Assembly (NCBI GenBank): GCA_964449285.1
Contig: CAYUZX010000002.1
Coordinates: 54,556-118,555 of the forward strand
Length of the DNA stretch: 64,000 bases
Source: QYOJ01 sp964449285
GTDB taxonomy: Bacteria > Bacteroidota > Bacteroidia > Bacteroidales > FEN-979
Reading direction: 5' to 3'
Of this stretch, positions 35,339 through 44,900 are shown one piece after another. Each line of letters begins with the position of its first letter. Positions within the stretch are counted from its first letter, which is position 1. Made by a program: the position numbers and the translations under genes. The notes below the pieces were generated by a model that ran no database searches, was not told the DNA's origin, and saw only the letters and a program-made list of their open reading frames with translations.

Positions 35339-35815
35339 GTGAATATCGTGAACCTTAATAACTCTCCCGAAGCGATTCTGCAAAAGCTTGAGCGCTACTG
35401 CTCCTACCAGGACCGTTGTACCAGGGACGTAGTGTTGAAGATGGAGGGGTGGAAGGTTGCGAAGAGCATGCAGGAGAAGCTTCTAAAACAGTTACGGAGT
35501 GAGGGTTTTGTGGATGACCTTCGTTTTGCCAGCTCCTTTGTGCGCGGTAAATTCAGTGTGAGCAAATGGGGCCGGATTCGTATTGGTTACGAGTTACGTT
35601 CCAGGCAGCTTCCTGAAGTCATTATCACTGAAGCCCTTCAGGAGATCGTTGAAGAAGCATACCTGGATGCGATAAGAAGCTTGATCATTAAGAAGAGTGG
35701 GGAAATAAATCCGAAAAAAACATTGAATAAACGGGAGAAAATTATCAAATTTGTTGTGGGGAAAGGGTTTGAAATAGACTTGGTTCTCCGGATGATTCAA
35801 GAAATAAAAATCTGA
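35339..35815 (+). CDS. recX: RecX-family regulator of RecA
   Basis: 158 residues, first codon GTG at 35339; a second GTG at 35348 (then NLNNSPEAIL) is also possible. Three-helix RecX repeats: ERYCSYQDRCTRDVVLKMEGW, LRSEGFVDDLRFASSFVRGKF and KWGRIRIGYELRSRQLPEVII. RecX binds RecA filaments and limits their growth. It starts 5 bases after the mannosidase stop and its stop overlaps or touches the prfB start, so it belongs to this run of plus-strand genes. Confidence 0.88.
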   Translation: MNIVNLNNSPEAILQKLERYCSYQDRCTRDVVLKMEGWKVAKSMQEKLLKQLRSEGFVDDLRFASSFVRGKFSVSKWGRIRIGYELRSRQLPEVIITEALQEIVEEAYLDAIRSLIIKKSGEINPKKTLNKREKIIKFVVGKGFEIDLVLRMIQEIKI

Positions 35816-35816
35816 T

Positions 35817-36906
35817 ATGACTGATAAGGAAGATATTAAAGATTTAGGCCAAAGGGTGGAAGCTCTGAGGAGGTTCCTTTGACATCGACAAGAAGATTAC
35901 CGAGATCGAAGAGGAGGAAAAGCTGACGCAGGAAGCATCGTTCTGGAATAACCCAAAAGAGGCAGAAAAAATGATGAAGGCCATCCGGAACAAAAAGTTC
36001 TGGACGGATACTTTCCAAAAGGCGACGCAGAGTTTAGAGGACCTGAAGGTAATTATTGAGTTCTTTGAAGAAGGAGAAGGGAGTGAAGAAGATTTAGACA
36101 CCCACTTCCAGCAGACACTGAAAGTGATAGAGGACCTGGAGTTCCGCAATATGCTTAGTGGGGAGGAAGACCGGTTGAATGCCATCGTACAGATCAACTC
36201 AGGGGCCGGTGGCACGGAGAGCCAGGACTGGGCCCAGATGCTGATGCGGATGTACATCCGCTGGGGCGAGCTAAATGGCTATTCTGTAAAAGAGCTCGAT
36301 TTCCAGGAGGGAGACGTGGCAGGAATCAAGCAGGTCACCCTCGAGTTTGAAGGGGATTATGCCTACGGATACCTGAAAGGTGAAAACGGCGTTCACCGGC
36401 TGGTAAGGTTGTCACCTTTCGATGCTAACCATAAGCGTCATACTTCGTTTGCTTCGGTATATGCCTACCCGGAAATTGATGATGATATCGAGATCGAACT
36501 CAACCCGGCTGAGATCACATTTGATACATTCCGGTCAAGCGGCCCGGGCGGACAGAACGTAAACAAAGTAGAGACGGCCGTCAGGCTGAAACACGAACCC
36601 ACCGGGATCGTGGTTGAATGCCAGGAGACACGGTCGCAAGGACAGAACAGGGAGAAGGCGTTACGGATGCTTAAATCACAGTTATTCGAAATCGAGTTAC
36701 GCAAGCAGCGGGAGAAAATTGCCGTGATTGAGAGTAGCAAGAAGCGCATTGAATGGGGCAGCCAGATCCGCAATTATGTCATGCACCCTTACAAGATGGT
36801 GAAAGACCTCCGCACCGATTATGAGACCTCGAATGTACAGGCTGTCATGGACGGAGAGCTGAATGAGTTCATCAAAGCCTACCTCATGGAGTTTGGAAGT
36901 AAATAA
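35817..36906 (+). CDS. prfB: Peptide chain release factor 2, programmed +1 frameshift
   Basis: ATG 35817 starts a 21-codon frame ending CTT TGA. Reading shifts by +1 at CTT (35877-35879) and continues from GAC at 35881 to 36906, giving about 362 residues, the usual RF2 length. The tripeptide motif SPF lies in RLVRLSPFDANHKR and the peptidyl-tRNA hydrolysis motif GGQ in SSGPGGQNVNKVE. RF2 ends translation at UGA and UAA. The frame interruption is the normal autoregulatory site and not a defect. Confidence 0.97.
35868..35882 (+). promoter_or_regulatory. RF2 programmed frameshift site
   Basis: AGGAGG (35868-35873), a Shine-Dalgarno-like stimulator, stands 3 bases before CTT TGA C. This is the spacing and slippery order of the known prfB site: low RF2 makes the ribosome pause at UGA and slip forward. 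Confidence 0.95.
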
Positions 36907-36939
36907 CCCTGGGTAAAGCCCGGTGACAACAATAACTGT

Positions 36940-37290
36940 ATGATCCGAATATACCACAATCCCAAATGCAGGAAATCGAGGGCCGGACTTCAGTATCTTC
37001 AGGAGAAAGGTGTTGATTACGAATTGGTGGAGTATCTTAAAAATCCATTCAGCGAGAAAGGACTTGAGAACCTGCTGGTTAAGCTAAACCTGAAGCCGGA
37101 GGAGATCGTCAGGAAACAGGAGGAGTATTACCGGAAAAACCTCAAAAGAAAACAATTCAACGATCACGAATGGATCAGGATTCTGGTTGAAAATCCAAAA
37201 CTCATCATGCGGCCGATCGTGGAACGGGAATATAAAGCCGTAATAGGCGATCCGGTTGAAAACATTGAAACGTTTTTAAGAAACCAATAG
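36940..37290 (+). CDS. ArsC/Spx-family thioredoxin-fold protein
   Basis: 116 residues, ArsC family. The N-terminal motif IYHNPKCRKSRAG has the single cysteine C10 followed by the basic residues of the anion site, and the C-terminal part (NPKLIMRPIVER) includes the conserved arginine. Such proteins act as arsenate reductases or as related glutathione/thiol enzymes of unknown substrate. No other ars genes are nearby, so arsenic resistance is not shown. Confidence 0.9.
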   Translation: MIRIYHNPKCRKSRAGLQYLQEKGVDYELVEYLKNPFSEKGLENLLVKLNLKPEEIVRKQEEYYRKNLKRKQFNDHEWIRILVENPKLIMRPIVEREYKAVIGDPVENIETFLRNQ

Positions 37291-37313
37291 ATAAACCAAT
37301 AAAAGATAACGCC

Positions 37314-38708
37314 ATGAAAGTACGTATTGAATCTGACACTATGGGTCAGGTAGAGGTTCCTGCCGACAACTATTGGGGAGCCCAAACCCAACGTTCGGTT
37401 GGAAACTTCAAGATCGGAGATTCCGGATCTATGCCCAAAGAGGTAATCCGCGGGATGGCCGTCCTGAAAAAAGCTGCCGCAATCGTGAATGCCGGACTCG
37501 GAGTTCTTCCTGAAGAGAAAAAGAGGCTGATTGTGAAGGCATGTGATGAAATCCTGGAAGGTAAGCTGGACGACCAGTTTCCTCTTGTGATCTGGCAAAC
37601 GGGATCGGGAACCCAAACCAACATGAACCTCAATGAAGTGATCTCCAACAGGTCTCATGTATTGAATGGTGGCCAGCTTGGCGTCGGCAAATCTCCTGTT
37701 CATCCAAACGACGATGTAAATAAAAGTCAATCGTCCAACGACACCTTTCCCACTGCCATGAGCATCGCCGCTTATACCATGGTTGTAAAGACCACTATCC
37801 CGGGACTGGAGAAGTTGAAGGATGCATTAAAGGAGAAGGAGAAGAAGTTTGCCGATATCGTCAAAACCGGCCGTACCCACCTCATGGATGCTACACCGCT
37901 GACGCTCGGACAGGAGTTCTCTGGTTATATTTCACAGATTGAGCACGGGATTAACGCGCTGAAAAATACCCTTCCACACCTGGCAGAGCTTGCACTGGGT
38001 GGCACGGCTGTAGGTACCGGACTGAACGCACCAAAAGGGTATGATGTGCTGGTAGCCAAAGAGATCGCCAACCTTACCGGCCTTCCATTTGTTACAGCGA
38101 TCAATAAATTTGAATCATTGTCGGCACACGATGCGATGGTTGAGACCTCTGGTGCGCTGAAGACAGTGGCAGTTAGTCTGATGCACATCGCCAGCAACAT
38201 CCGTCTCCTTGCTTCCGGACCCCGTTGTGGCATCGGAGAGATCAGACTGCCTGAAAATGAACCTGGCTCATCCATCATGCCAGGCAAGGTGAATCCTACT
38301 CAACCCGAGGCAATGACCATGGTTTGCGCTCAGGTGCTTGGCAATGATGTAGCTGTTAATGTAGGCGGCATCAGCGGCCATTTCCAGCTCAATGTTTTCA
38401 AGCCGGTGATGATCAAAAATGTGCTGGAATCAGCTCGCCTGATCGGGGATGTAGCGGTTTCGTTCACAGATAACTGTGTTGTTGGCATCGAAGCCAATAT
38501 GCCGGCTATCAACAGGAACCTGCAAAACTCACTGATGCTTGTCACCTCGCTGAATCCACATATCGGATACGAAAACGCTGCTAAGATTGCCAAAAAAGCG
38601 CATGCTGAAAATAAGACCTTGAAAGAGGCGACCCTGGAATTGGGTCTGCTGTCGGAAGAGGATTTTGATAAAATTGTGGATCCCAGTAAGATGACAGGAC
38701 CGAAATAA
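37314..38708 (+). CDS. fumC: Class II fumarate hydratase
   Basis: 464 residues. The signature GSSIMPGKVNPTQ with the catalytic serine loop, the TGRTHLMDATPLTLGQEF segment and the N-terminal ADNYWGAQTQRS are diagnostic. The enzyme interconverts fumarate and malate in the TCA cycle, without an iron-sulfur cluster, and acts as a homotetramer. It starts 24 bases after the ArsC-like gene. An 8-bp repeat array begins on the base after its stop codon. Confidence 0.96.
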   Translation: MKVRIESDTMGQVEVPADNYWGAQTQRSVGNFKIGDSGSMPKEVIRGMAVLKKAAAIVNAGLGVLPEEKKRLIVKACDEILEGKLDDQFPLVIWQTGSGTQTNMNLNEVISNRSHVLNGGQLGVGKSPVHPNDDVNKSQSSNDTFPTAMSIAAYTMVVKTTIPGLEKLKDALKEKEKKFADIVKTGRTHLMDATPLTLGQEFSGYISQIEHGINALKNTLPHLAELALGGTAVGTGLNAPKGYDVLVAKEIANLTGLPFVTAINKFESLSAHDAMVETSGALKTVAVSLMHIASNIRLLASGPRCGIGEIRLPENEPGSSIMPGKVNPTQPEAMTMVCAQVLGNDVAVNVGGISGHFQLNVFKPVMIKNVLESARLIGDVAVSFTDNCVVGIEANMPAINRNLQNSLMLVTSLNPHIGYENAAKIAKKAHAENKTLKEATLELGLLSEEDFDKIVDPSKMTGPK

Positions 38709-38778
38709 GTATGAGAGTAGGGAGGTAGGGGAGTATGGGGGTAAATCCTCATGACTTCATGACCTCATGATTTCATGA
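38709..38778. repeat. 8-bp tandem arrays directly after fumC
   Basis: GTATGAGA, GTAGGGAG, GTAGGGGA, GTATGGGG (38709-38740), then CCTCATGA, CTTCATGA, CCTCATGA, TTTCATGA (38747-38778). The first unit starts on the base after the fumC stop codon. Confidence 0.75.
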
Positions 38779-38808
38779 CATAATACCATCTCACTGGTCA
38801 CTCGTTTT

Positions 38809-40605
38809 TTATTGCGATGTATCTATAGCTGGCAGGATGGTCTGAAGGCTGTCGAGCATCCTAAGATCACGTTTAACCTCTTTTTCGCGGTCCAGCATCT
38901 TCTGAGCCTCCTGCACGATCATCACTTCGATGCTCACCTTCTTTTCCACTGCCTTTTTCCGAAGAATCCTGATCCACTCGGGACTGGTTCGGATTTGCCG
39001 CTGAAATAGAAGAAGTCGTTCCACTTCAGGATTGATCTTTTCATCCTTGTTAGACGGGACGAACTCCATATCTTCCTTCAATCCGATCATCCTGTAAACG
39101 AATGCTTTCCTCACCAGTTCATTCCCACGGGTAATGAGAATGGTATCCGAAGGCTGAATCACCGTAAAGAGGTCGCCGTAGAGTTTCTGAGGATCCTCAT
39201 AATCATCGCTAAGCGTGATGTAGTAAACATCCATCCCGATAGGAATATTCCCTCTCTCCTGGTTGATCCAGTGATATTTATGAATCCTATCAAGGGTGCC
39301 TAGAGCATACACCCGGTTTCCTGTTTTCCGGGCAATATAATAATCGAAATTAGCCGCCGGAAACCACCGATAGGTAAAAATAGGCGCCTGGGCATCAATC
39401 AGTAACAGCTCCCGGTCAAATTCGGCGATGGGGGCAAACTTCTCGCCCAACTGTTTCCATCCGTACATATCGTGCGTAAAATCCCTGGTTCCCCATTTCG
39501 ATAAGGGAATCCATCCGTAGCGGATCTGGCCAACAGCCAGGATGAGTAACGTCAGCAAAAGGATTGAGGAGCCCATGATCGGTTTTGGAAAAAGCTTCCA
39601 TCGATACTTCGATTTACTTCGTTCAGACAGCCAGGCTGCTGCTATCAGGATAAAACCGAAATAGGCAGGGCCTGTCCAGTGAGGCAGGGTGCGGGCAAAG
39701 AGGGCAAACACCAGGAAGGTTGCTACAAGGGGCAGGCTGATCCATAAAATCAAACGGGTATATTCAGGTTTCAGGAAACGGCTGCCGCGACTCATAGCAA
39801 TGAATGCCATGATGATCAGGACAACGTTTACAGGATTGTTGTATAAAAACTGGCCCAGAAGTTCGACAAAGAGAAACTCAGGATGGAGCCATCCTTCGCC
39901 TTCCGTGGAGGTTCTGGCACCATGGTATGTGAAGCTGATGAAACCGTTATCCAGGTTCCAAAGAATCACCGGAAGGAAGATCAGGAGAGCTAGCACAAAT
40001 GCATACCAGGTCTCTTTAATCGTGAACCATTTCCGGTTATACAGCAGGATATAAAAGAAAGCTCCGCTGAGAAGAAAAACTGAATGATACTTCGAAAGAA
40101 GGGCCAGTCCGGCAGTAATACCAGCAACGAAGAGAAAGCCCCTGCTGGACCGGTTGCAGGTAGTGTCGGGAAGTGAACGAAGCAGAAACCACAAAGTAAG
40201 CAGCCAGAAGAGACTCTGTGGCCCATCGGGCATAATGAAAATACCGCAAATTAAAAAGGCGTAAAAAGAGGTTGAGTAGAGAAATGCTGCATAGAGGCCT
40301 GTCCGCGGGTTTTTGATGAGTGATCCGATCTTGAAGATAACCCAGGTATTGATGGTTCCAAAGACAACCGCAGCCAGGCGGATGAAAAATTCATGGTCGA
40401 GCCAGAGATTTAGCGTAAAGAGTTGGATCATCCATCCCAGCATCGGGGGATGATCAAAGTGGCTGAGGCCTGGGTAGAGGGCATAGGTCCAGTAATAGAC
40501 CTCATCGTAGCCGAATTCGATAAAACCAGCAACAAAACCTCTGATGATGGCGGAGACAACCAGTAGAGCAATAAGCACCCGGGTAATATTCCGATCTTCG
40601 TTCAT
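38809..40605 (-). CDS. Glycosyltransferase family 39 (ArnT/PMT-like) membrane protein
   Basis: 598 residues with about 11 hydrophobic helices. The first external loop holds the catalytic-type acidic pair in FGYDEVYYWTYALYPGL, followed by SHFDHPPMLGWMI, the typical start of ArnT/PMT-like enzymes that use polyprenyl-phosphate sugars on the periplasmic face. After the membrane part there is a soluble domain and a charged C-terminal tail (about 530-598, EWIRILRKKAVEKKVS). I recall similar tails at the ends of other Bacteroidota envelope proteins. The gene overlaps the upstream PHP gene by 4 bases (ATGA). Confidence 0.87.
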   Translation of the reverse strand: MNEDRNITRVLIALLVVSAIIRGFVAGFIEFGYDEVYYWTYALYPGLSHFDHPPMLGWMIQLFTLNLWLDHEFFIRLAAVVFGTINTWVIFKIGSLIKNPRTGLYAAFLYSTSFYAFLICGIFIMPDGPQSLFWLLTLWFLLRSLPDTTCNRSSRGFLFVAGITAGLALLSKYHSVFLLSGAFFYILLYNRKWFTIKETWYAFVLALLIFLPVILWNLDNGFISFTYHGARTSTEGEGWLHPEFLFVELLGQFLYNNPVNVVLIIMAFIAMSRGSRFLKPEYTRLILWISLPLVATFLVFALFARTLPHWTGPAYFGFILIAAAWLSERSKSKYRWKLFPKPIMGSSILLLTLLILAVGQIRYGWIPLSKWGTRDFTHDMYGWKQLGEKFAPIAEFDRELLLIDAQAPIFTYRWFPAANFDYYIARKTGNRVYALGTLDRIHKYHWINQERGNIPIGMDVYYITLSDDYEDPQKLYGDLFTVIQPSDTILITRGNELVRKAFVYRMIGLKEDMEFVPSNKDEKINPEVERLLLFQRQIRTSPEWIRILRKKAVEKKVSIEVMIVQEAQKMLDREKEVKRDLRMLDSLQTILPAIDTSQ

Positions 40606-41840
40606 GAACCGATTGGTTTAATATCCCGCTTTCTCCATCGATACCGGAATATCAGCCACAATCCGACCGCCAGAGAGCCGAGCATCATGATCCTGAATAT
40701 CCATGTCCGCTCCCAGTTTATAGTGGCGGTGAGCTTATTGGATGGAGGTTCCCCATTATAACGAAACACTGGGTTGAGGTAGAAGATCGTTCCAGGGTGC
40801 CAATATTGGCTGAAGAAGACAATTTCGGTGCGGATATAGGTATCTTCCGGCTGGAGTTTGTACCATGCAGCGTCGGTCAGATATTGTACTTTTTTAGGGA
40901 TCCCTCCCTGTCCGATAAAGGTAAACTTCATCGCTACGGTATCTGTTTTAACCCATAGAGTATCATTTTGGATCCGTACATCTGTAATCTTCGGGATCAT
41001 TTTTGCCCGCGCCTCCTTTTCATCGAATAGCTCGTGTTCCCGCATGTAGATATCGGCTCCAAAAGCATTCCCCGATTTGAGGTTTTGGATCAGATCATCC
41101 CTATTCCTGATAGGCGAGCTGATGAAGGTACATCGCCTGCCAACTACATAAGGGTTGTAAATGTCGTGCCCGTCATCGTCGCCCTCAATGAACACCGGCC
41201 GTCCTGCCGAAAGCGCAGCATCCCACTGTTTAAAAGAGTTCCAATTGTTATCAAGCACTTCTATCAGATCGTAGTTGGAGAGGTATTTCATATCCTCAAG
41301 GGAATATCCATCTTCCCAGTCGGGATGGGCAATTGTAACGATCTCATTATCATCTCGAAGAAGGTTGATGATGTGCTGTTTGTGGTTGACATTTTGAACA
41401 AGGGAGTAGTCGAACCAAAGTACATCCTTCGCCCCGATCAGCATCTGATGCTTCTTCCTGACACCAAAACCATGTTCGTAAACCGGAATATAAAAAGGTG
41501 AATCTTTTTGAAATTCAGTGATGTACTGGTAGTGAGAGAGTGCAGTTATGGTGTATCCCAATTTCTTGTACTGTTCATAACACTCCTGTTCAGTGCCATG
41601 CCCGGCAGTGATCCCACCCCATCGATGAGTATGGAAGTGAAAGTTGGCCCGATGCCAATTTAAGGTATCAATATCGTGATAGGGATTGAACCAAAGGTCG
41701 CCTGTGAAGGGTTCAGGTTCCTGAAAATCATAAATCGGGGCAAGGGAATAGATTACCAGTTCGATCAGCAGAATGATTCCCAGAAACCAGAGAATCCATT
41801 TCAGGAACCGTTTGAAGATTTTCAGTACATATCGCTTCAT
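40602..41840 (-). CDS. Membrane-anchored PHP-domain protein
   Basis: 412 residues from ATG 41840 (MKRYVLKIFKRF); an in-frame TTG at 41852 is less likely. One N-terminal transmembrane helix (about 16-35), a periplasmic PHP-type metal phosphoesterase domain (NFHFHTH, TALSHYQY, IAHPDW, EGDDDGHD) and a C-terminal helix (about 385-400) ending in a basic tail. PHP domains hydrolyse phosphate esters with two or three metals. The coupled glycosyltransferase suggests a role in polyprenyl-sugar or glycan chemistry, but this is inference. Confidence 0.82.
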   Translation of the reverse strand: MKRYVLKIFKRFLKWILWFLGIILLIELVIYSLAPIYDFQEPEPFTGDLWFNPYHDIDTLNWHRANFHFHTHRWGGITAGHGTEQECYEQYKKLGYTITALSHYQYITEFQKDSPFYIPVYEHGFGVRKKHQMLIGAKDVLWFDYSLVQNVNHKQHIINLLRDDNEIVTIAHPDWEDGYSLEDMKYLSNYDLIEVLDNNWNSFKQWDAALSAGRPVFIEGDDDGHDIYNPYVVGRRCTFISSPIRNRDDLIQNLKSGNAFGADIYMREHELFDEKEARAKMIPKITDVRIQNDTLWVKTDTVAMKFTFIGQGGIPKKVQYLTDAAWYKLQPEDTYIRTEIVFFSQYWHPGTIFYLNPVFRYNGEPPSNKLTATINWERTWIFRIMMLGSLAVGLWLIFRYRWRKRDIKPIGS

Positions 41841-41865
41841 GAGAATAAACAAACGTTTCAGGTAT

Positions 41866-41873
41866 CAAAGGTA
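41866..41873 (-). promoter_or_regulatory. -7 box TACCTTTG for PHP/GT39 operon
   Basis: Exact TAnnTTTG on the minus strand, 25 bases before the ATG at 41840. It lies between this operon and the end of the patatin gene. Confidence 0.55.
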
Positions 41874-41915
41874 AGATTATTCATGGTAGAACCAATTCGA
41901 TATTTCGCTTCTATA

Positions 41916-44168
41916 CTAGAACCAGAAACCCAGATTCAAGAAGAGCATAGGCCCCGGATTGATATTGGAACCCATTAGAGTGAGTTCAATGGGGCCAATG
42001 AAACTGGAGTAGCTGTAGGTTACTCCATAGCCTACCAGGAAACTCCGCGACTGAAATAACTCATCGATAGTCCCCTCAATCCCGCCGACATCACTTCGTA
42101 GTGTGATATAATTCTTTTTGAACAGGTTGTATTGTAGCTTGAGTCTCCCAATCAAAGCGTAACTTCCGTAATTCTGGATATACTGGGCTCCCGTGAAATC
42201 GAGGAAGGTCTCCACATAATTCCGGTTATTCAGCCCTCCCAGGGCAAAGAGATGCTGGACAGGTGGAGAATCCGATTGCTTCAGGGTCCCTCCGGCAAAG
42301 ATCCCGGGTCTCAGGCTAAATTTCTTTGAAAGGGGAATGCTCTGGATATAATTCAGGTAGATGATGGCAGAATTTGTAAATATCTGTTTCACCCAGTTTC
42401 CCGACAAGGGCATCACGTATTCCGCTCTCAATGTGCCAATAAATCCTCGTGTCGGGAAAAAGGCATCATCCCGGGTATCGGCATTGATGGAAATAAATGG
42501 AGTCCCGTAGCTGCTGAAATTCTGGTACTTCGTGATGGTTGTGTCAACCTGCAGGTCCTGCCTGAATCGAAAATATTCGTAGTCGAATCCGGCTTTGATG
42601 TTGTACATGTTCAGAAACATGGAATTGAAAAAGAGAGAAGCCTTGTTGTTGATGAAAGTAAGCTGATCAGTCTTGGTAGACTTATCATAGATGTTGAATT
42701 TGAATGAATAAAGATCGACGGAAATTCCAAGTCCTGCCTTTCCGCTCCATCCGAGCAGGTAAAGGAGCTTCACACGTGGATTCACCCCCAGGATAAGGTT
42801 GGCAAACAGTTTGGTGTTCTTGCCGAGCACATTCCGGAAAGCACCGTTCAGGATAATGCTTCCATTGTAATCGTTATCAAAATGAACGCCGGCCGAGAGG
42901 ACTCCGGGAGCGGCCTCCTGAACATCAATGATCAGGTTGGGAGGTGATTTGGTATTATCCATTTCATAGGAGACCCGATCGAAATAGTTTGACCCGTACA
43001 TGTAATTGATGATGGTCTCCAGATCCTTGATTGCAATCCTATGTCCCTTAATATCTTTAAAGAACGTGTAGAAATATTTGGCGGGTGTCCGCAAATTTCC
43101 CAGGACGAGAATCTCTCCAAAATCCAGCGAGTCGAGTGGCTCTGTTTCATATTTTTTCAGAGGTCTGTACTCCAGTGCATTCAAGGAGTCGGCCAGCGCT
43201 TTGATCTCATCGTAATGGGCCCGGGCTACCCGTTCACCTTCGGCTATGATCGAATCGTAGTCGTCAAAATCCATCATGCCATAATTGAGTTTGATACGAA
43301 CAGGGAGGTTTGTCAGGCTATCACCTACCTGGTTAGCCTCAATGGCCGGGAAGGAGGTGATCTGGTTGAGAATGGCCGTGATCGTATTCAGCTGTTTCTT
43401 TGTGGTATACAACCCCTGCTGAACATCTCCGCCAATGATGATCTCCGCTCCCATCTCCTTCACCTGCTTCACAGGATAATTGTTCACCACGCCTCCATCT
43501 ACCAGGTAATAACCCATGTAGTCTGTTGGGGCAAAATATCCGGGGATCGACATGCTTGCCCTGACAGCCTTTGGAAGATAGCCTTTATTGAGGACAATGG
43601 CTTCACCTGTTAGCAAATCTGTCCCCATACAGAGGAATGGGGTTTGAAAATCGGAGAATGAGTAGGTCTTATAAGAAGGTGAAAAGTAGTGGTTCAACAG
43701 CATGTCAACCTGCTGCCCCTGGTAAAAGGCATTGCCCAAACTGATCTTCCTGTTTCGGATAGGTACCGAGAGGATCGTCTTTTCCCCAAACTCCTTTTCA
43801 TCGTAAGCGACATACTTGCGGGGCATCCGGTCCGTGAGCAGGTTAGTCCAGTTCTGTTCCCGGATCATTTTGGTAATGGAATCGGGATGATAACCGATGG
43901 CATAGAGCCCTCCCATGATGCTCCCGATACTGGAACCCCCGATATAATCCACCTGCAGGCCAGTCTCCTGCAACACCTTTAGCAACCCGATATAGGCAAA
44001 ACCCTTTGCTCCTCCTCCACTGAGTACGAGGCCGACTGTGGGACGCTTCGATTTTTCGACATCCTGAGGAGGATCTTCGGCATAGGTTTGTAGCTGAAGC
44101 AGCAGTATGCCCAATGCGGCCAGCATCAGGGTTATTTTCCGTGAAATAAATGGGTATAATCGATTCAT
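41916..44168 (-). CDS. Patatin-like phospholipase with outer-membrane beta-barrel
   Basis: 750 residues with a signal peptide (about 1-30). The patatin domain (about 43-310) shows the oxyanion loop LVLSGGGAKGFAY, nucleophile S80 in the GxSxG of IGGSSIGS, and the catalytic aspartate in LVDGGVVNNYPV. A POTRA-like linker (about 350-420) and a C-terminal Omp85/BamA-type barrel follow, ending GFWF. The layout matches PlpD-like (type Vd) or surface-lipase proteins. Probably releases or displays a lipase at the outer membrane. A TATATTTG box lies 47-54 bases upstream. Confidence 0.9.
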   Translation of the reverse strand: MNRLYPFISRKITLMLAALGILLLQLQTYAEDPPQDVEKSKRPTVGLVLSGGGAKGFAYIGLLKVLQETGLQVDYIGGSSIGSIMGGLYAIGYHPDSITKMIREQNWTNLLTDRMPRKYVAYDEKEFGEKTILSVPIRNRKISLGNAFYQGQQVDMLLNHYFSPSYKTYSFSDFQTPFLCMGTDLLTGEAIVLNKGYLPKAVRASMSIPGYFAPTDYMGYYLVDGGVVNNYPVKQVKEMGAEIIIGGDVQQGLYTTKKQLNTITAILNQITSFPAIEANQVGDSLTNLPVRIKLNYGMMDFDDYDSIIAEGERVARAHYDEIKALADSLNALEYRPLKKYETEPLDSLDFGEILVLGNLRTPAKYFYTFFKDIKGHRIAIKDLETIINYMYGSNYFDRVSYEMDNTKSPPNLIIDVQEAAPGVLSAGVHFDNDYNGSIILNGAFRNVLGKNTKLFANLILGVNPRVKLLYLLGWSGKAGLGISVDLYSFKFNIYDKSTKTDQLTFINNKASLFFNSMFLNMYNIKAGFDYEYFRFRQDLQVDTTITKYQNFSSYGTPFISINADTRDDAFFPTRGFIGTLRAEYVMPLSGNWVKQIFTNSAIIYLNYIQSIPLSKKFSLRPGIFAGGTLKQSDSPPVQHLFALGGLNNRNYVETFLDFTGAQYIQNYGSYALIGRLKLQYNLFKKNYITLRSDVGGIEGTIDELFQSRSFLVGYGVTYSYSSFIGPIELTLMGSNINPGPMLFLNLGFWF

Positions 44169-44214
44169 AATGGGTCTGTTAAGGAGATTCGTGGTTCATA
44201 AGTGTTGTGATGAG

Positions 44215-44222
44215 CAAATATA
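44215..44222 (-). promoter_or_regulatory. -7 box TATATTTG for patatin gene
   Basis: Exact TAnnTTTG match on the minus strand, 47 bases upstream of the start codon at 44168. Confidence 0.5.
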
Positions 44223-44323
44223 GGGGATAAGTTGGGAGAAAAAATTGAAAATAATTTGTCAAAAAGGTATTGCCTTTTAGTCTTTTTCCTGATTTATGGG
44301 TAGTCAAATTAAAACCCATAACA

Positions 44324-44836
44324 ATGAAAAACCTTGTAATCAAACCCAAGTATGAGACAGTGATCTTCGTGATAAGAGGAAAAAAGGTCATGATTGATTC
44401 GGATCTTGCTCAACTTTATGAAGTTCAGACAAAAAGACTGAAAGAACAAGTAAAGCGGAATAGGTTAAGATTTCCCGAGGACTTTATGTTTGAACTGACT
44501 GAATATGAGACAAATAAACTGGTCGCAAATTGCGACCGGTTGAGCCAGTTAAAGCACAGCAGTATAAATCCGATGGTTTTTACTGAACAGGGTGTCGCAA
44601 TGTTGTCGTCAGTTCTTAAATCTGATAAGGCAATTCAGATAAACATTGAAATCATGCGTGCATTTGCAAAATACCGAGCTCTTATTAACGAAAACGAAGA
44701 ACTCCGTAACGAGATTAAAGAATTAGACGAAAAACTTGATCAAGCATTTCAATATCTTTTAGGCAAATTGGATGAACTGCATCAGAAAAAGAATGAACCA
44801 TTACCGCCTATAGGATTTAAAATCAAAGGAAAATAG
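44324..44836 (+). CDS. ORF6N domain protein
   Basis: 170 residues from ATG 44324 (MKNLVIKPKYE); the frame is open back to a TTG at 44270 but the family starts here. The ORF6N DNA-binding domain runs about 12-110 (VMIDSDLAQLYEVQTKRLKEQVKRN, RFPEDFMFELT, FTEQGVAMLSSVL, EIMRAFAKYR), followed by a coiled coil (NENEELRNEIKELDEKL). These are common on phages and genomic islands, and their function is unknown; they may be regulators or anti-phage-related. TTTG at 44255-44258 with TAGTCTTT 19 bases later may be its promoter. Confidence 0.9.
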   Translation: MKNLVIKPKYETVIFVIRGKKVMIDSDLAQLYEVQTKRLKEQVKRNRLRFPEDFMFELTEYETNKLVANCDRLSQLKHSSINPMVFTEQGVAMLSSVLKSDKAIQINIEIMRAFAKYRALINENEELRNEIKELDEKLDQAFQYLLGKLDELHQKKNEPLPPIGFKIKGK

Positions 44837-44868
44837 TCTATTAAAATGACGTGAGTCCATGGATTCAA

Positions 44869-44900
44869 TTATCCAGCCATCTAGTTATCCAGTTATCCAG
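44869..44900. repeat. 8-bp tandem array abutting the response-regulator stop
   Basis: TTATCCAG, CCATCTAG, TTATCCAG, TTATCCAG. It ends on the base before the response-regulator stop codon (44901-44903). Confidence 0.75.

Noticed and set aside
36940..37290. Arsenate resistance operon
   Set aside because: Only a lone ArsC-fold gene with no arsR, arsB or acr3 nearby.
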